Source of the DNA: Helicobacter sp. NHP19-012 | Lineage (GTDB): Bacteria; Campylobacterota; Campylobacteria; Campylobacterales; Helicobacteraceae | Assembly (NCBI RefSeq): GCF_019703325.1 | Contig: NZ_AP024819.1 | Span: 310,001 to 374,000 of the forward strand | Reading direction: 5' to 3' | DNA: 64,000 bases | Shown here: positions 7,946 to 17,215 of the stretch, one piece after another | How positions within the stretch are numbered: the stretch's first letter is position 1 | How the letters are laid out: each line of letters starts with the position of its first letter | Program-made: the position numbers and the translations under genes | Notes under the pieces: model-generated | Database searches by the model: none | Told to the model about the DNA's origin: nothing | The model's input: the letters and a program-made list of their open reading frames with translations, nothing else

Positions 7946-8161
7946 TTAAAATTGACCACCTTCGCGTATCTGTGTAACGCTCTTACCTCCCAAGCCATAG
8001 TTATCGGTGTTGATCTCCTCGATGATGACAGTGGTAGAAGCAATGCGATCGCGCTTTAAAACCTTAGCGACCACTTGTGTAACCTCTGCAATCAAAGCCT
8101 GTTTTTGCTCTTTTGTGGGTTGCCCCTCTTCTTGAGTGATTTTGATGTTGATAAAAGGCAT
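7946..8161 (-). CDS. 4-oxalocrotonate tautomerase family protein
   Basis: 71-aa protein beginning Met-Pro (MPFINIKITQEEG), so that after Met removal Pro1 is the catalytic base of the tautomerase fold. Length and VIIEEINTDNYGLGGKSV near the C-terminus match the DmpI/XylH group; H. pylori has a similar protein (HP0924, as I recall). These small hexameric enzymes ketonise enols; the natural substrate in Helicobacter is unclear. It has its own promoter with a palindromic spacer. An AGGAGAG site lies just upstream. Confidence 0.88.
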   Translation of the reverse strand: MPFINIKITQEEGQPTKEQKQALIAEVTQVVAKVLKRDRIASTTVIIEEINTDNYGLGGKSVTQIREGGQF

Positions 8162-8175
8162 AATCTCTCCTCACA

Positions 8176-8204
8176 ATTTTAATCAAGTGCATTTGATGTT
8201 AGCA
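8176..8204 (-). promoter_or_regulatory. Tautomerase promoter with 16-bp palindrome in the spacer
   Basis: On the minus strand a TAAAAT -10 box (8176-8181) is preceded by the near-perfect palindrome ATCAAATGCACTTGAT (8182-8197; 7 of 8 pairs match), which fills the region where RNA polymerase would span -10 to -35. It is a likely operator for a dimeric regulator, not identified here. Confidence 0.5.
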
Positions 8205-8373
8205 TTTGCGTATTAATGTCGAATCTCTTTTTAATTTTTTGTATTTTTCACGCCTTGTAAATAACCGCTTATAACTGCCCTAAAGAGAGCTAGAAGTATA
8301 GAGAGTAGCGGTTTTTTGCAGTTTCTGCGTGGGGGAGAAAAAGCCCCGTGAATCGTATCAGCTGATCATCAAG

Positions 8374-8748
8374 CTAGACAAGTTGGATTAATGCCCTTAC
8401 AGCTTTTTGGTAATGCTCCCTGGCTTTCTTTGTGTTTTGTTCTCTATCGTGTCCATAGTGATAGACCACTGCTATGGCATAATGGGCTTGTCCGTGTCCC
8501 ATTTGTGCCGCCTTTTGGAGCTACTCAAAACCCTTACCAACATCTTTAACAACATTTTCACCACGGGAGAACAAGGTAGCTAATTTAAAGTATGCTTTGG
8601 CTTCTCCAGCCTCTCCAGCCTTGAGATAATATTTTGTAGCCTCTGCATAGTCCTTATTGTCGTAAGCCTCTTTTGCTGCATTTAGGTAAACAACCCCCTC
8701 AGTGCCCCCATTGGCTTCTATCGAGCTCGCTTCTTTTGCTTTAACCAT
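8374..8748 (-). pseudogene. Sel1/TPR-repeat protein interrupted by TAG
   Basis: The open frame from 8748 gives 75 aa (MVKAKEASSIEANGG ...) with Sel1-type helices, AAKEAYDNKDYAEATKYYLK and AYFKLATLFSRGE. It stops at TAG (8521-8523) right after GKGFE. Reading through in the same frame restores a second repeat, LQKAAQMGHGQAHYAIAVVY and HYGHDREQNTKKAREHYQKA, and a natural stop at 8374-8376, 124 codons in all. Family sequences have an aromatic residue at the TAG position. Sel1 proteins such as the Hcp proteins of Helicobacter are cysteine-rich and secreted; this one has neither cysteines nor signal peptide. Confidence 0.72.
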
Positions 8749-8825
8749 GAAAATCTCCTTTATCGTTTTGCAACAAGCAGACTCGAACTTTGCGAATTTT
8801 GACAGACTGCCTCATTAAACTTTGA

Positions 8826-9680
8826 TCAAAGATTCCCAAAACACCCTGAGCGCACATCTGCCATGGCTTGCTCAATCTCTCTTTGCGTGTTCATGACAAA
8901 AGGTCCATAGCCGACCACGGGTTCATTGAGCGGTTCGCCTGTGAGCATAAGCACCTTAGCTTTTTCAAGGGCCAAAAGATCGATTTGCGATCCTCCCTTT
9001 TGAAAGGTGATAAGCTGTTCTTTGTGCGCGCGGTGTCTTTCTAATTCAACCACACCACCCAGCACCAACATCAAGACATTGTGGCTTTTTGGGACCTCTA
9101 AACGCAAAACATCGCCACCGTGTACCTCTAAATCCCACAGATTGATGGGAGAAAAGGTTGTTGCTGGACCCTTGACACCTTTTAACTCCCCTGCGATGAT
9201 CCGCGCCTTGCTTGTGCCCTCTAGGGCTACGCTTGGGATCTCTTGTGCGGTGATCGCCTGGTATTTAGGAGGAGTTAATTTATGGGCTTTGGGCAAATTC
9301 ACCCAAAGCTGCACCACTTCAAACACCCCGCCTTCTTTGGCAAACTTCTTGGAATAAAACTCTTGGTGCAAAATGCCAGAACCTGCTGTCATCCATTGCA
9401 CATCCCCGGGGGTGATGATCCCCCCTCCCCCATGCGAATCTGTGTGCTCCACTTCACCGCTATAGGCGATGGTTACCGTTTCAAAGCCCTTATGGGGGTG
9501 CGATCCCACGCCAAACTCCCCTCCACCCCCTTTAAAATGGTAGGGTGCGTTGTAGTCTAGGAGCAAAAACGGGTCGCAATTTTTGTGTGTATCGTGGTAA
9601 CTAAACATCGAGGCGACATAAAACCCATTGCCCACCCAATGTTTGGAGGGCGCGTCATAAACCCTATCCACTTGTTTCAT
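8826..9680 (-). CDS. Pirin family protein
   Basis: About 284-aa bicupin of the pirin family. The start is taken at the second of two adjacent ATGs (MKQVDRVYDA), best spaced from GGGAG; the frame is open further upstream. Metal-ligand motifs: SHPHKGFETVT, HTDSHG and GSGILHQE in the N-terminal cupin. Bacterial pirins such as YhhW can act as quercetin dioxygenases or bind enzymes; the role here is unknown. It lies 10 nt downstream of an NAD(P)H oxidoreductase on the same strand, so the two are probably co-transcribed, a common pairing in redox/electrophile responses. Confidence 0.88.
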   Translation of the reverse strand: MKQVDRVYDAPSKHWVGNGFYVASMFSYHDTHKNCDPFLLLDYNAPYHFKGGGGEFGVGSHPHKGFETVTIAYSGEVEHTDSHGGGGIITPGDVQWMTAGSGILHQEFYSKKFAKEGGVFEVVQLWVNLPKAHKLTPPKYQAITAQEIPSVALEGTSKARIIAGELKGVKGPATTFSPINLWDLEVHGGDVLRLEVPKSHNVLMLVLGGVVELERHRAHKEQLITFQKGGSQIDLLALEKAKVLMLTGEPLNEPVVGYGPFVMNTQREIEQAMADVRSGCFGNL

Positions 9681-9690
9681 CATTCTCCCT

Positions 9691-10206
9691 TTACTTAACA
9701 AACTCTTGATAATCTTGGCAATGGATAGCTAAATCCTGATCGCTTAAATTCAAAGCCCCAAAGGTGGCAAAATGGCCTGTGTATGTGCCCCCCACAAATA
9801 GGGTAGTGGCTTTAAGGGGGGCTAAAATGTCTTCTATGGTGAGCAGTGTTTGAGAACCCCCCTTAGTGTAATTCTCTATGGGTGAGCCTAAACTCACGGC
9901 TAAGGAAAACTCTTTGCTATGCAACGCCTTGCCATTAGAGCCATAGGCAAAACCATAGGCGAGCACATCGTCCAAATACTTTTTAAACAAAGGGGGGTAG
10001 GAATACCAAAAGATGGGGAATTGAAACACGATCCGCTCGGCTTGTGTGAGCAGTTGTTGTTCGGCAGCGACATCAATTTTAAAATCCGGGTATTTTTGAT
10101 AAAGCTGGCTAAACACCGCACCTTTATGGCTAATACTTTCTTTTAAAGCTTTGTTGACACGGGATTTTTGCAAATCGGGGTGGGCTAAAACAACTAAAGT
10201 AGACAT
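9691..10206 (-). CDS. NAD(P)H-dependent flavodoxin-fold oxidoreductase, second intact copy
   Basis: 171 aa from MSTLVVLAHPDL (ATG at 10206, preceded by AAGGAAC); the open frame extends 11 codons upstream but without a ribosome site. It has the same architecture as the gene at 4560: an N-terminal phosphate loop with SRVNKALKES, QFPIFWYSYPPLFKKYLDDV, then YGFAYGSNGKAL. Clearly a paralogue rather than a recent duplicate. Expected to reduce quinones or other electrophiles in the cytoplasm. It forms an operon with pirin. Confidence 0.88.
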   Translation of the reverse strand: MSTLVVLAHPDLQKSRVNKALKESISHKGAVFSQLYQKYPDFKIDVAAEQQLLTQAERIVFQFPIFWYSYPPLFKKYLDDVLAYGFAYGSNGKALHSKEFSLAVSLGSPIENYTKGGSQTLLTIEDILAPLKATTLFVGGTYTGHFATFGALNLSDQDLAIHCQDYQEFVK

Positions 10207-10236
10207 TTTGTTCCTTTCATTTTTTGTTGTTAGGGG

Positions 10237-10265
10237 CATTTAGCATGAATTTAACGCCTTGTCAA
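10237..10265 (-). promoter_or_regulatory. Promoter of the oxidoreductase-pirin operon
   Basis: On the minus strand TTGACA (10260-10265) and TAAATG (10237-10242) are 17 nt apart, a standard spacing unlike the 19-nt promoters elsewhere in this region. Confidence 0.55.
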
Positions 10266-10324
10266 CTCAATTGAACCAAACGCTCAAACCTTAAGTTATT
10301 TTTAATATATTGATTATGGTGTGG

Positions 10325-10673
10325 CTAGACCCAAACTTCGACCACTCAGCGCATTTATCTAAAAACGCTTGGCTAGGGATTGCGTGCCATCTTAAGGTAT
10401 GGCTGGAAGCAAAACTACATTTTAAATAAAACCCCATTTGGCAACACATCGGCGGCTAGTCCAAGACACGATCAGTATGGCAGTAGATCCATCCTACGAT
10501 TAAGCGCTCTAAAGAATGCAAGCTTGACATGTGTGTTCCTTATTGGGTTGTTTAAGCGCACATCATTTCACAATAAGGCTACCATGTTCGCCACTCTTAC
10601 GATCAGCCATGCGCACATAGGGGGCTTTGATTTTGGTGTGATCTAAGTTAAAACTCTCCACATCCATTTTCAT
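10325..10673 (-). pseudogene. luxS: luxS pseudogene (S-ribosylhomocysteine lyase)
   Basis: The minus strand from an ATG at 10673 reads [20 protein letters not shown], then [16 protein letters not shown], the LuxS N-terminus. Then a TGA and frame changes follow. Further pieces appear in order: QPNKEH, SSLHSLE (zinc-ligand region), SPPMCCQMGFYL (MGCQTGFYL region), and at about 10335-10375 AFLDKCAEWSKFG, the C-terminal LuxS motif. Total length is ~349 nt against ~465 nt for an intact gene, so central parts are deleted. LuxS makes homocysteine and the AI-2 precursor DPD; no functional product is possible from this locus. Confidence 0.85.
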
Positions 10674-10689
10674 CCTTGACTTCTGTATT

Positions 10690-10790
10690 CAATGGTTATT
10701 TTAAACACGCAAAGGCTCGTTCTAAATCCTCTAGCAGGTTAAATCCTGGTAGGGGTGCAAGGTGAAATCTCAACCTCCAATTGTAGGTGC
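10690..10790 (-). pseudogene. Possible 3' remnant of a cystathionine gamma-synthase/lyase
   Basis: Minus strand upstream of luxS, read as LRFHLAPLPGF then NLLEDLERAFACLK and a TAA. The ending resembles the VEDLIADLEQAL tail of MetB/MccB enzymes. In H. pylori luxS follows mccA and mccB, so the position fits. The match is short and the remainder is not recognisable. Confidence 0.35.
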
Positions 10791-10798
10791 GTTGGGGT

Positions 10799-11416
10799 CT
10801 AGGACTGCGCATTGAAAATTTCCTTTAAGACTCTAGCGTTTTGGGCTATATCGCCCACCCACAAACTAGAGATCACCGCTGCCATATCAAGGGGGGGGAG
10901 AGTGGCTAAATTAGTTGGTGTCAGTCCTCCTATGGCACAAAGGGGCAACTTCAAGCACGCCCTAGCTTGTGTAAAGACTTCTTTAGAAATTGTGGAGGCT
11001 TTAGGTTTAGTGGGCGAATTAAAGCACGCCCCAAAGGCGATATAATCAGCCCCTAAGTCTTGCGCCTGTTTTGCCCTAGTTAAATCCCCATAGCACGAAA
11101 TCCCGATCACCCCCTTAAAGTGTTTGCGGGCTTCTTCTAGGGGTGTGTCCTCTTGCCCCAAGTGCAAACCAAAAGCCCCACATTGCAAAGCCAACTCTAG
11201 GCGATCATTCACAATAAAGCCCACACCATGCCTTGCGCACAGCTTGGCTAAATCTTTGGCTAGATTTAGTAATTCTGTATCGCTATGGGTTTTATCCCTA
11301 AGCTGAAAGAGGGTAATTCCACCTTGAATAGCACACTCTAGCATGTTTGGCAATTGATCATAGGGGGTTAGGCTCTCATCGCTCAAGCCATACACCCCCT
11401 TTAGGGCTACTCCCAC
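10799..11416 (-). CDS. thiE: Thiamine-phosphate synthase
   Basis: 205-aa TIM-barrel enzyme that joins HMP-pyrophosphate and thiazole phosphate to thiamine monophosphate. Motifs: ITLFQLRDK near residue 35, [43 protein letters not shown] and LCAIGGLTP. Full length. Its start overlaps the end of guaA by 10 nt, so it is co-transcribed with it. Confidence 0.93.
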   Translation of the reverse strand: MGVALKGVYGLSDESLTPYDQLPNMLECAIQGGITLFQLRDKTHSDTELLNLAKDLAKLCARHGVGFIVNDRLELALQCGAFGLHLGQEDTPLEEARKHFKGVIGISCYGDLTRAKQAQDLGADYIAFGACFNSPTKPKASTISKEVFTQARACLKLPLCAIGGLTPTNLATLPPLDMAAVISSLWVGDIAQNARVLKEIFNAQS

Positions 11417-12948
11417 TCAATTGTCCCCGGGGGCTTAGAAGTGATGTCGTAGACAACCCGGTTGATCCCCTTCACTTCGTTAATGATTTTGTTTGCTACG
11501 CTCTCTAAAAACTCAAAAGGTAGGGGTGCAAAGTGTGCGCTCATGCCATCGCTGGCACACACCGCCCGCAAGGCTAAAGTGTTGTCGTAGGTGCGGTTAT
11601 CGCCCATCACCCCTACAGAGCACACATTTAAAAGCACGCAAAAGGCTTGCCACACTGAATGGTAAAGTTTGGCATCGTGCAGAGCTTGGATAAAAATTTG
11701 ATCTGCTAGGCGCACGAGCTCTAAACTATCATAACCGATAGCCCCTAAAATGCGGATCGCTAATCCGGGGCCCGGAAAGGGGTGGCGTTTTAGCATGTCT
11801 TGGGGCAACCCTAGCTGTGCGCCCAAAGCCCTAACTTCGTCTTTAAACAACTCCCTTAGAGGCTCTAACAGCACAAAATCCATTTTTTCGGGCAGACCCC
11901 CCACATTGTGGTGGGACTTAATCACCTTAGAAGGGCCTTTCACGCTCACCGATTCAATCACATCGGGGTAAAGCGTGCCTTGTGCTAAATATTTGATCTT
12001 GCCCCTCTTCTCTAGCTCTTTAGCTTTCTTTTCAAAAACCTCGATGAAAGCCATGCCGATGATTTTACGCTTTTCTTCGGGCTCACTCACGCCCCTTAGC
12101 CTCTCTAAAAACAAGCTAGACGCATCGACCACATGCAAGGGGATTTTTAAGTCGGTAAACATTTTAACGACCTGCTCTTTTTCACCCAAGCGCAAGAGCC
12201 CGTGATCCACAAACACAGCTTCCGTTTGCGCCCCCACCGCTTTATAGCACAAGCTAGCGACCACGCTCGAATCCACGCCCCCACTCACAGCGCATAAAAT
12301 CCTATCTGTGCCCACCTTTTCTTTTATCTTTGCAATCTCTTGGCTAGCAAAGGTTTGCATGTCCCAAGTGGCTTTGCACCCACAGATCTTAAGCGCAAAG
12401 TTTTTTAAAATCTGTGTCCCTTGCACGCTGTGCACCACCTCCGGGTGGAATTGCAAGCCAAAAAGGGGCTTTGTGGTGTGCGCTATGGCGCAAAAGGGGG
12501 TGTTTGCGCTCTTAGCTAGGGCTTTGAAGTTAGGCGGTAGGCTTTCCACGCGGTCGGCGTGGCTCATCCACACCACGCTTAAATTATCCACGCCCTCTAA
12601 TAGGGGGTGTTTTTCTAAAAGCTCTAGATGCGCCTTGCCAAATTCTTGGCGATGTGCCGCCCTAACTTGCCCACCAAAGCTATCCACTAAAAGTTGCATG
12701 CCATAGCAAATACCCAACATGGGCAAGTTGGTTTCAAAAAGCTCGGGAGCACATCTATAAGCGTCTTTGTCGTAGACGCTTGCGGGTCCTCCGCTTAAAA
12801 TGATCCCCTTTGGGTTTTTTGCTAATAAATCCTTAGTGGGGGTGAAGTAGGGGTAAATCTCGGTATAAACGCCCACTTCGCGTAAACGCCTAGCGATAAG
12901 CTGGGTGTATTGACTCCCAAAATCTAAAACAATCAGTTCAATCGCCAT
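11407..12948 (-). CDS. guaA: GMP synthase (glutamine-hydrolysing)
   Basis: 513 aa. The N-terminal class I glutamine amidotransferase domain has the nucleophile Cys81 in GICYGMQL and the catalytic His-Pro-Glu in LQFHPEV. The ATP-pyrophosphatase domain has the P-loop SGGVDSSV near residue 218, and the C-terminal dimerisation domain ends with [12 protein letters not shown]. It converts XMP to GMP. It overlaps both neighbours and appears complete. Confidence 0.97.
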   Translation of the reverse strand: MAIELIVLDFGSQYTQLIARRLREVGVYTEIYPYFTPTKDLLAKNPKGIILSGGPASVYDKDAYRCAPELFETNLPMLGICYGMQLLVDSFGGQVRAAHRQEFGKAHLELLEKHPLLEGVDNLSVVWMSHADRVESLPPNFKALAKSANTPFCAIAHTTKPLFGLQFHPEVVHSVQGTQILKNFALKICGCKATWDMQTFASQEIAKIKEKVGTDRILCAVSGGVDSSVVASLCYKAVGAQTEAVFVDHGLLRLGEKEQVVKMFTDLKIPLHVVDASSLFLERLRGVSEPEEKRKIIGMAFIEVFEKKAKELEKRGKIKYLAQGTLYPDVIESVSVKGPSKVIKSHHNVGGLPEKMDFVLLEPLRELFKDEVRALGAQLGLPQDMLKRHPFPGPGLAIRILGAIGYDSLELVRLADQIFIQALHDAKLYHSVWQAFCVLLNVCSVGVMGDNRTYDNTLALRAVCASDGMSAHFAPLPFEFLESVANKIINEVKGINRVVYDITSKPPGTIEWE

Positions 12949-13564
12949 ATGTGTCGTCCTCTATGGGGGTGAAAATGCTTTGGTAGTTGATGCGAAAATC
13001 CGTAAAAATGTCTTTATGGCTTTTTAGCCACTCTAATAGCCCTTGTGCACTCTTAGCGTTGCATGGGTTTAGCCAAAAATAGTGCATGTTTAGAGGCTTA
13101 AACAGCACGCTTAAAGGCGGGGGCTTTTGCAAATAAAGCCTTTCGCTCATTAAGATTAAATCATTTGGCTTATAGGGGGTTATAAGGTTGCGCATGATTT
13201 TTAGGCGGGTGGTAAAGGCGGGTCTAGCCAATTCTTGCAACACCGCTTTAGGGCTCTTATCCGCAAAAAACGGCGACAGCTCTTTAGCCCCCAAGAGGAT
13301 AAAACTTTCTTTAAAAAGCGCAACGGGTTTTTTGTTTTGCAAACGGCGGGCATCGAGTGCATTTTTAGAGATCAATAAGGCTTGCACTTGGCACAAGTGT
13401 TTGACTTTCTTTAAAGGTTGCCAAACGACCTTAACCCCCGCCCCCTCGTAAAATGCCAAACTTAAAAAGTCTAAAAACCCCTCTTTGTTGCCTAGGTCGC
13501 TGGCGATATACAAAGGTTCGCCTAGCAAGGGCAAGCACAAAAGCAAGGGGATAAGGCGCATCAA
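12938..13564 (-). CDS. Secreted protein of unknown function
   Basis: 208 aa with a signal peptide ([22 protein letters not shown]). The mature part begins like a periplasmic substrate-binding fold ([28 protein letters not shown] resembles the start of tungstate/molybdate-binding proteins), but the characteristic binding residues are not clear to me. It overlaps guaA by 11 nt and htpG by 4 nt, so it sits inside an operon of unrelated functions. No transporter genes adjoin it. Confidence 0.6.
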   Translation of the reverse strand: MMRLIPLLLCLPLLGEPLYIASDLGNKEGFLDFLSLAFYEGAGVKVVWQPLKKVKHLCQVQALLISKNALDARRLQNKKPVALFKESFILLGAKELSPFFADKSPKAVLQELARPAFTTRLKIMRNLITPYKPNDLILMSERLYLQKPPPLSVLFKPLNMHYFWLNPCNAKSAQGLLEWLKSHKDIFTDFRINYQSIFTPIEDDTYGD

Positions 13565-15426
13565 AAGGCGCGCAAAATCGTGGCACTTAAGCGGTCATTA
13601 AAGGCTTTAGCGTTTTTTAACGCCCCATTTTCTAAGAGCTTTGCGCTGTCAAACAGCAAGTGCGCCACATCGGTGAGTAAGGCGTGATCTTCCACGCCCT
13701 TAAGCTTTTGGATGATGGCGTGTCCGATATTGAGTTCTAAAGTCTTGGGCTGTTCTTGCACACTTTGGCCCATTTGGCGCATTAAATTTGCCATCATGGC
13801 GTTTTGTGCATCGCCCACAAGCGCGACCGCTGAGTGCAAATCTTTAGACAAGGCGACTTCTTTCACCTCATCTTTTAAGGCTTCTTTAAACGCCTCTATC
13901 ACTCCCTTAAACTCCTCTTTCTCTGTCTCGCTGATTTCAGCTAGTCCTAATTCTTTTAAGGTTTCAGCACTGGCTGCGTCTTTGAAAGGAGTTTTGTCGT
14001 ATTCGGTAACCCCGGGCATGACAAAGGCATCCACTTCATCGCCCATTAAGAGCACATCAAAGCCCTTTTGGGTGTATTTTTCTAGGAGTGGGGAGGCTTT
14101 GAGTAGGTCTAAACTCTCGCCGACCATGTAATAAATGCTTTTTTGTCCGCTTGGCATGCTGGCCTTGTAGGCTTTGAGCGATAGCGACTCTTCGCCCTTA
14201 CTGCTGGCAAAGCGTAGCAAGTCTAAAATCTTGTCTTTATTCTCAAAGTCGCTGTGCAAGCCCTCTTTCAACACCCGCCCAAACTGAGCGTAGAACTTCT
14301 TGTAAGTTTCTGTGTCTTGGCTTAATTTTTCAATCTCGGCTAGGATTTTTTTAGTGGATGCGCTTTTGATGTTAGCTAAGATTTTATTTTGTTGCAAAAT
14401 CTCACGGCTCACATTCAAGGGCAAATCCTCGCTGTCAATGATCCCACGCACAAAGCGCAAATATTGGGGCAACAACTCTTTGTCGTTGTCGGTGATGAAT
14501 ACCCGTTTAACATAGAGTTTCACGCCTGATTGGTAATCCACTCTAAATAAGTCAAAGGGGGCGGTGCTTGGGATATAAAAAAGCGTGTTGTATTCTAACA
14601 CCCCTTCGGCTTTGTTGTGTATCCACGCCAGCGGTGCGCTGTTGTCGTGCGCAAAACTTTTGTAAAACTCTTTGTAGTCCTCGTCTTTGAGTTCATTTTT
14701 AGGCATGCGCCAAAGGGCTTTTGCGCTGTTGATTTGGGTGCATTTGTCCTCTGTAACTTCTTTCTTGTTTCCGCCCTCGCCCTCGCTTTTGGTTTCAGTG
14801 TAGCTTAAGAAAATGGGAAAGGGGATGTGCTCGGAGTATTTTTTTACAATGTGCTCGATCTCCCAGCGGTTGGCAAATTGTGCCTCCTCGTCTTTGAGAT
14901 ACAGCGTGATTTCTGTGCCAAAGCCTTCTTTGACGCAAGGGCTGATTTCATAAGAGCCCTTGCCATCGCTCACCCACGCAAAGGCTTGTTCGCTTAGGGC
15001 TTTTTTGCTTTGCACCACGACTTTATGAGCAACCATAAAGCTAGAGTAAAAGCCCACGCCAAACTGCCCGATAAGCGCGCTGTCTTTCTTTTGATCCCCG
15101 CTCAAATTAGCTAAAAAGCTCTTTGTGCCTGATTTGGCGATCGTGCCTAAGTTTGAGATCAGCTCTTCTTCGCTCATGCCAATGCCATTATCGGCGATCG
15201 TGAGACTCTTGGCTTTTTCATCAAAACTCAAATTGATTTGGGGGTGAAACTCTAAAGACTTATGCGCCTCATCGCTGATCACCATGTAGCTCAATTTGTC
15301 GAGGGCATCGGAGGCATTTGAGATGAGCTCCCTTAAAAAAATCTCTTTATTGGAATAAAGAGAGTGGATCATTAAATCCAAAAGCTGGTTAATTTCGGTT
15401 TGGAAAGTGTGTTTTGTAGACGCCAT
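13561..15426 (-). CDS. htpG: Chaperone HtpG (Hsp90)
   Basis: 621 aa from MASTKHTFQTEINQLL (ATG at 15426 with a GGAG site; the frame is open 10 codons further up). ATP-dependent cytosolic Hsp90. GHKL ATPase motifs: ELISNASDALDK (~33-44), ADNGIGMS, GTIAKSGT and GQFGVGFYSSFMVA. Middle and C-terminal dimerisation domains are full length. The gene order differs from H. pylori, where hcpA is adjacent as I recall. Confidence 0.96.
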   Translation of the reverse strand: MASTKHTFQTEINQLLDLMIHSLYSNKEIFLRELISNASDALDKLSYMVISDEAHKSLEFHPQINLSFDEKAKSLTIADNGIGMSEEELISNLGTIAKSGTKSFLANLSGDQKKDSALIGQFGVGFYSSFMVAHKVVVQSKKALSEQAFAWVSDGKGSYEISPCVKEGFGTEITLYLKDEEAQFANRWEIEHIVKKYSEHIPFPIFLSYTETKSEGEGGNKKEVTEDKCTQINSAKALWRMPKNELKDEDYKEFYKSFAHDNSAPLAWIHNKAEGVLEYNTLFYIPSTAPFDLFRVDYQSGVKLYVKRVFITDNDKELLPQYLRFVRGIIDSEDLPLNVSREILQQNKILANIKSASTKKILAEIEKLSQDTETYKKFYAQFGRVLKEGLHSDFENKDKILDLLRFASSKGEESLSLKAYKASMPSGQKSIYYMVGESLDLLKASPLLEKYTQKGFDVLLMGDEVDAFVMPGVTEYDKTPFKDAASAETLKELGLAEISETEKEEFKGVIEAFKEALKDEVKEVALSKDLHSAVALVGDAQNAMMANLMRQMGQSVQEQPKTLELNIGHAIIQKLKGVEDHALLTDVAHLLFDSAKLLENGALKNAKAFNDRLSATILRAF

Positions 15427-15501
15427 TAAAACTCCAATTGTAAGATAAACCCCCATTATAGCGCAAAAAGGGTTTTTGCCCCCTTAAGAAAACATGCTAA
15501 C

Positions 15502-16068
15502 ATGCCCGCCATGCACTCTTTAAGATTAGGCATTTTATTTAGTGGTGAGGGCTCAAACATGCAAAATCTCATAGAGAAGTTGCACCAAAAAGTCTATTGG
15601 CAACAAGACAAAGAAATAAGGCTAGAGATTGTCCTTTGCGCTACAAATAACCCAAAGGCAGGGGGGATTAAACGCTGTGAAAACCTTAACATGCCCTATA
15701 TCGTGGGGGCTGAAGACAACTTTATTAGTGCCTTTAAGGGCTGTGTTTTGGTGCTGTGTGCGGGCTATCTTAAAATTTTAAGCCCCAAATTTTTAGCCCA
15801 CTACAAAGCGATCAATATACACCCTTCTTTTTTACCCCAACACAAGGGGGCAAATGCCCTAAAAAGAAGTTTTTCAAGCCAAAGCGGACTAGGGGTGAGC
15901 GTGCATTGGGTGAGCGATGAGCTAGATAACGGTAAGCTCATTTTACAAGAGAGTTTAAGCCTAAAGCCCCAAGAGAGCCTAGAGAGTTACACCCAAAGGG
16001 TGCACGCTTTAGAGCATAAACTTTACCCCCAAGCCTCACTAAGGGCACTAGGGTTGCGCCATGCATGA
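15502..16068 (+). CDS. purN: Phosphoribosylglycinamide formyltransferase
   Basis: 188-aa folate-dependent GAR transformylase (third step of de novo purine synthesis). Motifs: LFSGEGSNMQNLIE (phosphate-binding GSNxQ), NIHPSFLPQHKG with the catalytic Asn-His pair, and SVHWVSDELDNGKLI with the catalytic Asp. The start could be either of two in-frame ATGs (15502 or 15511). The end overlaps the next gene by 8 nt. Confidence 0.92.
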   Translation: MPAMHSLRLGILFSGEGSNMQNLIEKLHQKVYWQQDKEIRLEIVLCATNNPKAGGIKRCENLNMPYIVGAEDNFISAFKGCVLVLCAGYLKILSPKFLAHYKAINIHPSFLPQHKGANALKRSFSSQSGLGVSVHWVSDELDNGKLILQESLSLKPQESLESYTQRVHALEHKLYPQASLRALGLRHA

Positions 16069-17215
16069 TTTATTTATTTTAATGGCGATCACCCCCTTGA
16101 TCGTTCTAGCCCCCTATGTGAGTCGGGTTTTAAAAATGCCTGTGGCGGTGCTAGAGATTTTGCTAGGCACTTTGGGAGTTTACTTTGGGCTTTTAAAACC
16201 CAACGCTAATTTCAGCACGATGGCTGAGGTGGGGTTTTTATTCTTAATGTTTTTGTGTGGCATGGAAGTGGATTTGTATGTCTTTAAGCAAATGGAGCGC
16301 AAAACACTAAAGAAAATCCTAAGTTACTTTGGCATTCTCTATGCAATGGCGAGCACCATTACCCTAAGTGCACACTTGCCCGCCCTTTACATCATCGCCC
16401 TGCCCATTGTGAGCTTGGGGATGATCATGACTCTTGTTCGCGACTATGGCAAGGACAAGCCGTGGCTAAATTTGGTGCTGAAAGTCGGGGTTTTGGGTGA
16501 GCTCACGAGCATTATTTTACTTGTGGTCGTGGACGGGATTTACTTACACGGCTTGGGGGCGGATTTGATTAAGACTTTGGGGATTTTATTGGTTTTCTTG
16601 TTCATCATGGCGCGCTTGGTGCGTATTTTTAGGGTGTTGTTTTGGTGGTTTCCTAGGCTAAAGGCTTTTATCATGCCAAGCAACGAGGCGAACCAAGACA
16701 TGCGCTTTGCGCTCATGCTTTTCTTTATTTTGGTGGGGATTGTGGCGTGGCTCAAATTAGAGTTGGTTTTGGGGGCATTTTTAGCCGGCACACTCATTTC
16801 TACCTTCTTCCCCCATAAGCACGAGTTGTTTGACAAGCTCAACGACATCGGCTTTGGCTTCTTTGTCCCTTTGTTTTTTATCCATGTTGGCTCGACTTTG
16901 GACTTGCATTTGATTTTAACCCACCCGAAGTTTCTCATCCACGCCGCCCTAGTTATGGCGTGCATGGCAAGCCTGCACTTTTTTAGCAGTTTTGTCGTGT
17001 TTAAAGGGGAGTTAAAAAGCGTGAAAAACACCGCCATGTTTGCCATGAGCGCGTCCATGCCCCTAACTTTTCTCGTAACCACCGCCAGCGTGGGGCTAAG
17101 GGTGGGGGCGATCAATGAGGAAACTTATTATGCGTTTTTGTTGGCGGCGGTCTTTGAGGGGGTGCTTTTCACCACCTCAATTAAGATTTTACAAAGACCC
17201 CCTAAGCTAGCCTAG
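16061..17215 (+). CDS. CPA2-family cation:proton antiporter
   Basis: 384-aa integral membrane protein with about 11-12 hydrophobic segments, resembling KefB/NapA-type Na+(K+)/H+ antiporters; H. pylori has a similar protein (HP1183). Family features: the short loop VLEILLGTLGVYFGLLKP, GFLFLMFLCGMEVDL near residues 53-67 and LGAFLAGTLIS in the later half. No C-terminal TrkA-N domain is present. The ion selectivity cannot be read from sequence. It is translationally coupled to purN. Confidence 0.83.
   Translation: MHDLFILMAITPLIVLAPYVSRVLKMPVAVLEILLGTLGVYFGLLKPNANFSTMAEVGFLFLMFLCGMEVDLYVFKQMERKTLKKILSYFGILYAMASTITLSAHLPALYIIALPIVSLGMIMTLVRDYGKDKPWLNLVLKVGVLGELTSIILLVVVDGIYLHGLGADLIKTLGILLVFLFIMARLVRIFRVLFWWFPRLKAFIMPSNEANQDMRFALMLFFILVGIVAWLKLELVLGAFLAGTLISTFFPHKHELFDKLNDIGFGFFVPLFFIHVGSTLDLHLILTHPKFLIHAALVMACMASLHFFSSFVVFKGELKSVKNTAMFAMSASMPLTFLVTTASVGLRVGAINEETYYAFLLAAVFEGVLFTTSIKILQRPPKLA

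Noticed and set aside
10380..10646. 88-aa plus-strand open frame
   Set aside because: Lies antisense to the luxS relic and has no coding features of its own.
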